The notes beneath the pieces are model-generated. The model did not search any database. It saw only the letters and a program-made list of their open reading frames with translations, and had not been told where the DNA came from. This document shows positions 61,623 to 64,000 of a DNA stretch of 64,000 nucleotides, one piece after another (within the stretch, counting starts at the first letter, position 1; each line of letters starts with the position of its first letter). The translations under genes and the position numbers were made by a program. Source of the stretch: Actinophytocola sp044466355 (GTDB taxonomy: Bacteria; Actinomycetota; Actinomycetes; Mycobacteriales; Pseudonocardiaceae); NCBI RefSeq assembly GCF_044466355.1, contig NZ_JBITMQ010000008.1, positions 248,001 through 312,000 on the forward strand, read 5' to 3'.

Positions 61623-62888
61623 GTGACGGAGGATCTGGTCGCGCTCGACCGCGCGCACGTGTGGCACCCGTACGGCCCCATGCCGGGCAGGATCGACCCG
61701 CTCGTGGTCGAGTCGGCGTCGGGCGTGCGGCTGCGGCTCGCGGACGGGCGCGAACTGGTCGACGGCATGTCGTCGTGGTGGGCGGCGGTCCACGGGTACC
61801 GCAATCCCGTGCTGGACAAGGCCTTGAGCGACCAGGCGGGCCGGATGAGCCACGTCATGTTCGGCGGTCTCACGCACGAACCGGCGGTACGGCTCGCGAC
61901 CACCCTGGCGGAGATCACGCCGGGGTCGCTCGAGCACGTGTTCCTCTGCGACTCCGGTTCGGTGTCGGTCGAGGTCGCGGTGAAGATGGCGCTGCAGCAC
62001 TGGCGGTCGCTGGGCAGGCCGGAGAAGCGCCGGTTGATGACGTGGCGCGGCGGGTACCACGGCGACACGTTCCACCCGATGAGCGTGTGCGACCCGGACG
62101 GTGGCATGCACAGCCTGTGGCGGGGTGTGCTGCCCGCGCAGGTGTTCGCGGACGCGCCGCCCTCGGCGTTCGAGCACGACTACGTGGCGCACCTGGCGGC
62201 GGTGGTGGAGTCCCATGCGGACGAACTGGCCGCGGTGATCGTGGAGCCGGTGGTGCAGGGTGCGGGCGGCATGCGCTTCCACGACCCGCGTTACCTGCAC
62301 GTGCTGCGTGAGCTGACCCTCGCGCACGACGTGCTGCTGATCTTCGACGAGATCGCGACCGGATTCGGTCGCACGGGCACGTTGTTCGCGGCGGACCAGG
62401 CGTCGGTGGCGCCGGACATCATGTGCGTCGGCAAGGCGCTGACCGGTGGCTACCTGTCGATGGGCGCGACGCTGTGCACCCCGGCGGTGGCCGACGGCAT
62501 CTCCCGGGGCGAGGTCCCGGTGCTGGCGCACGGACCGACGTTCATGGGCAACCCGTTGTCGTCGGCGGTCGCGAACGCGTCGGTGGAGCTGCTGCTGTCC
62601 CAGGACTGGCAGGCCACGGTGAAGCGCATCGAGGCGGAGCTGGTGGCGGGGCTGGCTCCGGCGCGGTCGATGCCGGGGGTGCTGGACGTCCGCGTGCTGG
62701 GTGCGATCGGGGTGGTGCAGCTCGACCACCACGTCGACATGGCGGCCGCGACGGAGGCGGTGGTGGCCGAAGGGGTGTGGCTGCGCCCGTTCCGGGACCT
62801 GATCTACACGATGCCGCCGTACGTCACGGAGTCCGCGGACCTGGCGAGTATCACGAGGGGCGTGCTCGCGGCGGCGGCCGTGGCGTGA
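61623..62888 (+). CDS. bioA: Adenosylmethionine-8-amino-7-oxononanoate aminotransferase BioA
   Basis: 421 aa. Class III aminotransferase with PLP lysine Lys271 in CVGKALTGGYLSM, MSSWWAAVHGY and DSGSVSVEVAVKMALQ near residues 115-130. Converts KAPA to DAPA in biotin synthesis with SAM as amino donor. GTG 61623 gives VTEDLVALDRAHVWHPYGP. Confidence 0.93.
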   Translation: MTEDLVALDRAHVWHPYGPMPGRIDPLVVESASGVRLRLADGRELVDGMSSWWAAVHGYRNPVLDKALSDQAGRMSHVMFGGLTHEPAVRLATTLAEITPGSLEHVFLCDSGSVSVEVAVKMALQHWRSLGRPEKRRLMTWRGGYHGDTFHPMSVCDPDGGMHSLWRGVLPAQVFADAPPSAFEHDYVAHLAAVVESHADELAAVIVEPVVQGAGGMRFHDPRYLHVLRELTLAHDVLLIFDEIATGFGRTGTLFAADQASVAPDIMCVGKALTGGYLSMGATLCTPAVADGISRGEVPVLAHGPTFMGNPLSSAVANASVELLLSQDWQATVKRIEAELVAGLAPARSMPGVLDVRVLGAIGVVQLDHHVDMAAATEAVVAEGVWLRPFRDLIYTMPPYVTESADLASITRGVLAAAAVA

Positions 62889-62974
62889 TCGTGGCGTGGC
62901 CGCCGGCCCCCTCGAACCACGCTACGGCAACCCACCGACAGGAAACCGTGGCAGGCACCGGATTCGGCTCAGCC

Positions 62975-63002
62975 TGTGGACCACACCGTCCGCTGTGGAC
63001 AA
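62975..63002. other. Pair of DnaA-box-like sequences
   Basis: TGTGGACCA (62975-62983) and TGTGGACAA (62994-63002, reverse complement of TTGTCCACA, the actinobacterial DnaA box). They lie in the 178-bp gap after bioA. Two sites 19 bp apart exceed chance somewhat but no origin signature is present. Confidence 0.3.
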
Positions 63003-63066
63003 CTCCGCTCGCGCGGCCGATCGTCGTCGGTACCGTGCCGTAGGCTGGAAACCGGGGGCCGGAGGC

Positions 63067-63759
63067 TCACCGAAGGTGCACGTCCACGCCGCCCTCCCGC
63101 AGCACCGACACCACCGCCGCGAACTCCGGCACCCGCGCCCTCGCCACGTCGGCATCGCGCCACTCCAGCGTGAACGGCGGCACCGCTCCGAACCCGCCGC
63201 GCAGGCAGTCGGCCACCGCGTCCAGGTTCCACCCGTAGTACCCGCCCGGCCCGTTCACCGCCTCCCCGAGCGCGCAGTACACGGCGTCCACGTCCACGAG
63301 GTCGCGACCGTCGAGCGGGCCCGCCGGCCCGTGGACGCGACGGTTGAGCGCCACCGACAGCCACGCCCGCCGCCCGTACGCCCGCCACAACCCCGGCCGG
63401 TCGAGCCGCCCGGTGCGCACCAGCTCCCACACCGCCGCGGCGCCCGGCTCGACGACGCGACCCGCTCGGACGGTCAGGTCCACCAGCCCGGGCCGCCCCG
63501 GCGTCATCCGTGCGGCCACCGGGGAGAAGCCGGTCAACGCGTACCTGCCGACAGGTACACCGGCCGCGTCGAGCAGCGACAGTCGCGCGGCACCACGGAA
63601 AGCGCGGCGCGACCCGATCCGTTCCAGCTGGTCGGCCACCGCACCGCGCAGGGCCAGCCCACACAGGACCACCTGCTCGTCGCCCTCGAAGAAGCCGTCC
63701 AGGCCGGTGCCGTGTCCCCACAGGACGTCGCCCGCGGTCAGGGCGTAGTGCCACTCCAT
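63067..63759 (-). CDS. Protein with C-terminal barstar (barnase inhibitor) domain
   Basis: 230 aa. The C-terminal about 90 residues (DLVDVDAVYCALGEAVNGPGGYYGWNLDAVADCL ... AVVSVLREGGVDVHLR) match the barstar fold including YYGWNLDAVADCL; the N-terminal about 135 residues (MEWHYALTAGDVLWGHG ...) are a different beta-rich domain I cannot name. Barstar-domain proteins neutralise ribonucleases. No ribonuclease gene is adjacent. Start ATG 63759. Opposite strand to the bio genes, and it splits bioA from bioD. Confidence 0.75.
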   Translation of the reverse strand: MEWHYALTAGDVLWGHGTGLDGFFEGDEQVVLCGLALRGAVADQLERIGSRRAFRGAARLSLLDAAGVPVGRYALTGFSPVAARMTPGRPGLVDLTVRAGRVVEPGAAAVWELVRTGRLDRPGLWRAYGRRAWLSVALNRRVHGPAGPLDGRDLVDVDAVYCALGEAVNGPGGYYGWNLDAVADCLRGGFGAVPPFTLEWRDADVARARVPEFAAVVSVLREGGVDVHLR

Positions 63760-63824
63760 CCAGCGACCGTATCGGCAGGGGCGGTTGAGGTCGGTGCGAG
63801 CGGGTGGGACTAGCCTGACGCCCC

Positions 63825-64000
63825 GTGAGTTTCATGGTGCTCACGGGAACCGGTACCGGTGTCGGGAAGACCGTCGTCACGGCGGCCGTCGCCGCGTTGG
63901 CGCTGTACAAACGGCGCAGCGTGGCGGTGCTGAAACCGGCGCAGACGGGGCTCGAGCCGGGTGAACCCGGGGATGTCGACGAGGTCACGCGCCTCGCCGG
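63825..64000 (+). CDS. bioD: Dethiobiotin synthetase BioD, 3' end outside window
   Basis: Partial: about 58 codons from GTG 63825 (or ATG 63834) to the right edge. N-terminal Walker A loop TGTGTGVGKT, typical of BioD, then LYKRRSVAVLKPAQTG. Makes dethiobiotin from DAPA. With bioA it indicates a biotin locus; bioF would be expected nearby and may lie beyond the window. Confidence 0.9.
   Translation, partial: MSFMVLTGTGTGVGKTVVTAAVAALALYKRRSVAVLKPAQTGLEPGEPGDVDEVTRLA

Overview
This window is about 64 kb of very GC-rich actinobacterial chromosome. The gene order (mraZ-rsmH-ftsL-ftsI ... murE-murF-mraY-murD-ftsW-murG-murC-ftsQ-ftsZ-pgeF-yggS-sepF-yggT-wag31-ileS), a polar-growth DivIVA homologue (Wag31), meso-DAP-type MurE, GTG/TTG starts and actinobacterial riboregulators (translational T-box, SAM-IV) point to a member of the Pseudonocardiales, perhaps close to Lentzea, Saccharothrix or Actinosynnema. 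The genus is inference; there is no rRNA in the window.

Region 1 (1-2270): a truncated DUF58 gene and a MoxR ATPase on the minus strand, divergent from mraZ across a 478-bp intergenic region. That region carries a hairpin in the moxR leader and four MraZ-type GTGGN repeats at an exact 10-nt period overlapping a -35/-10 pair. Region 2 (2268-31247): the division and cell-wall (dcw) cluster, mostly with ATGA/GTGA-type overlaps. It is split between ftsI and murE by about 8 kb of unrelated genes: a haloalkane dehalogenase, a SWIM zinc-finger protein, a UvrA-like ATPase divergent from a TetR regulator with two palindromic operators between them, a DGPF/YCII protein with an ECF42-type sigma factor, and a rhomboid protease. 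murE restarts the cluster from a probable leaderless promoter. A DinB/DUF664 gene is wedged between ftsQ and ftsZ.

Region 3 (31271-42960): T-box-controlled ileS, yggU, a secreted M28 aminopeptidase, a K+/H+ antiporter, soluble transhydrogenase sthA, a SAM-IV riboswitch upstream of a class V aminotransferase, then lspA-rlu. Region 4 (42957-52538): a winged-helix/low-complexity protein, a PHP metallohydrolase, a four-gene sugar-type ABC transporter operon, a LysE exporter, an AraC remnant, GNAT, OsmC and a kinase-like protein with a degenerate P-loop. Region 5 (52690-57429): dnaE interrupted in its PHP domain by a 383-residue LAGLIDADG intein. Region 6 (57540-64000): a phosphodiester glycosidase, an orphan lower-GC gene whose start lies inside a 16-bp perfect inverted repeat, a GlxA-type regulator divergent from a quinone oxidoreductase, and biotin genes bioA and bioD (cut by the window end) with a barstar-domain gene between them.

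The strongest candidates for further attention are the DnaE intein and its flanks, the inverted repeat over the start of the 59139-59645 gene, the operator-flanked UvrA-like/TetR pair inside the split dcw cluster, and the barstar-domain protein with no visible nuclease partner.
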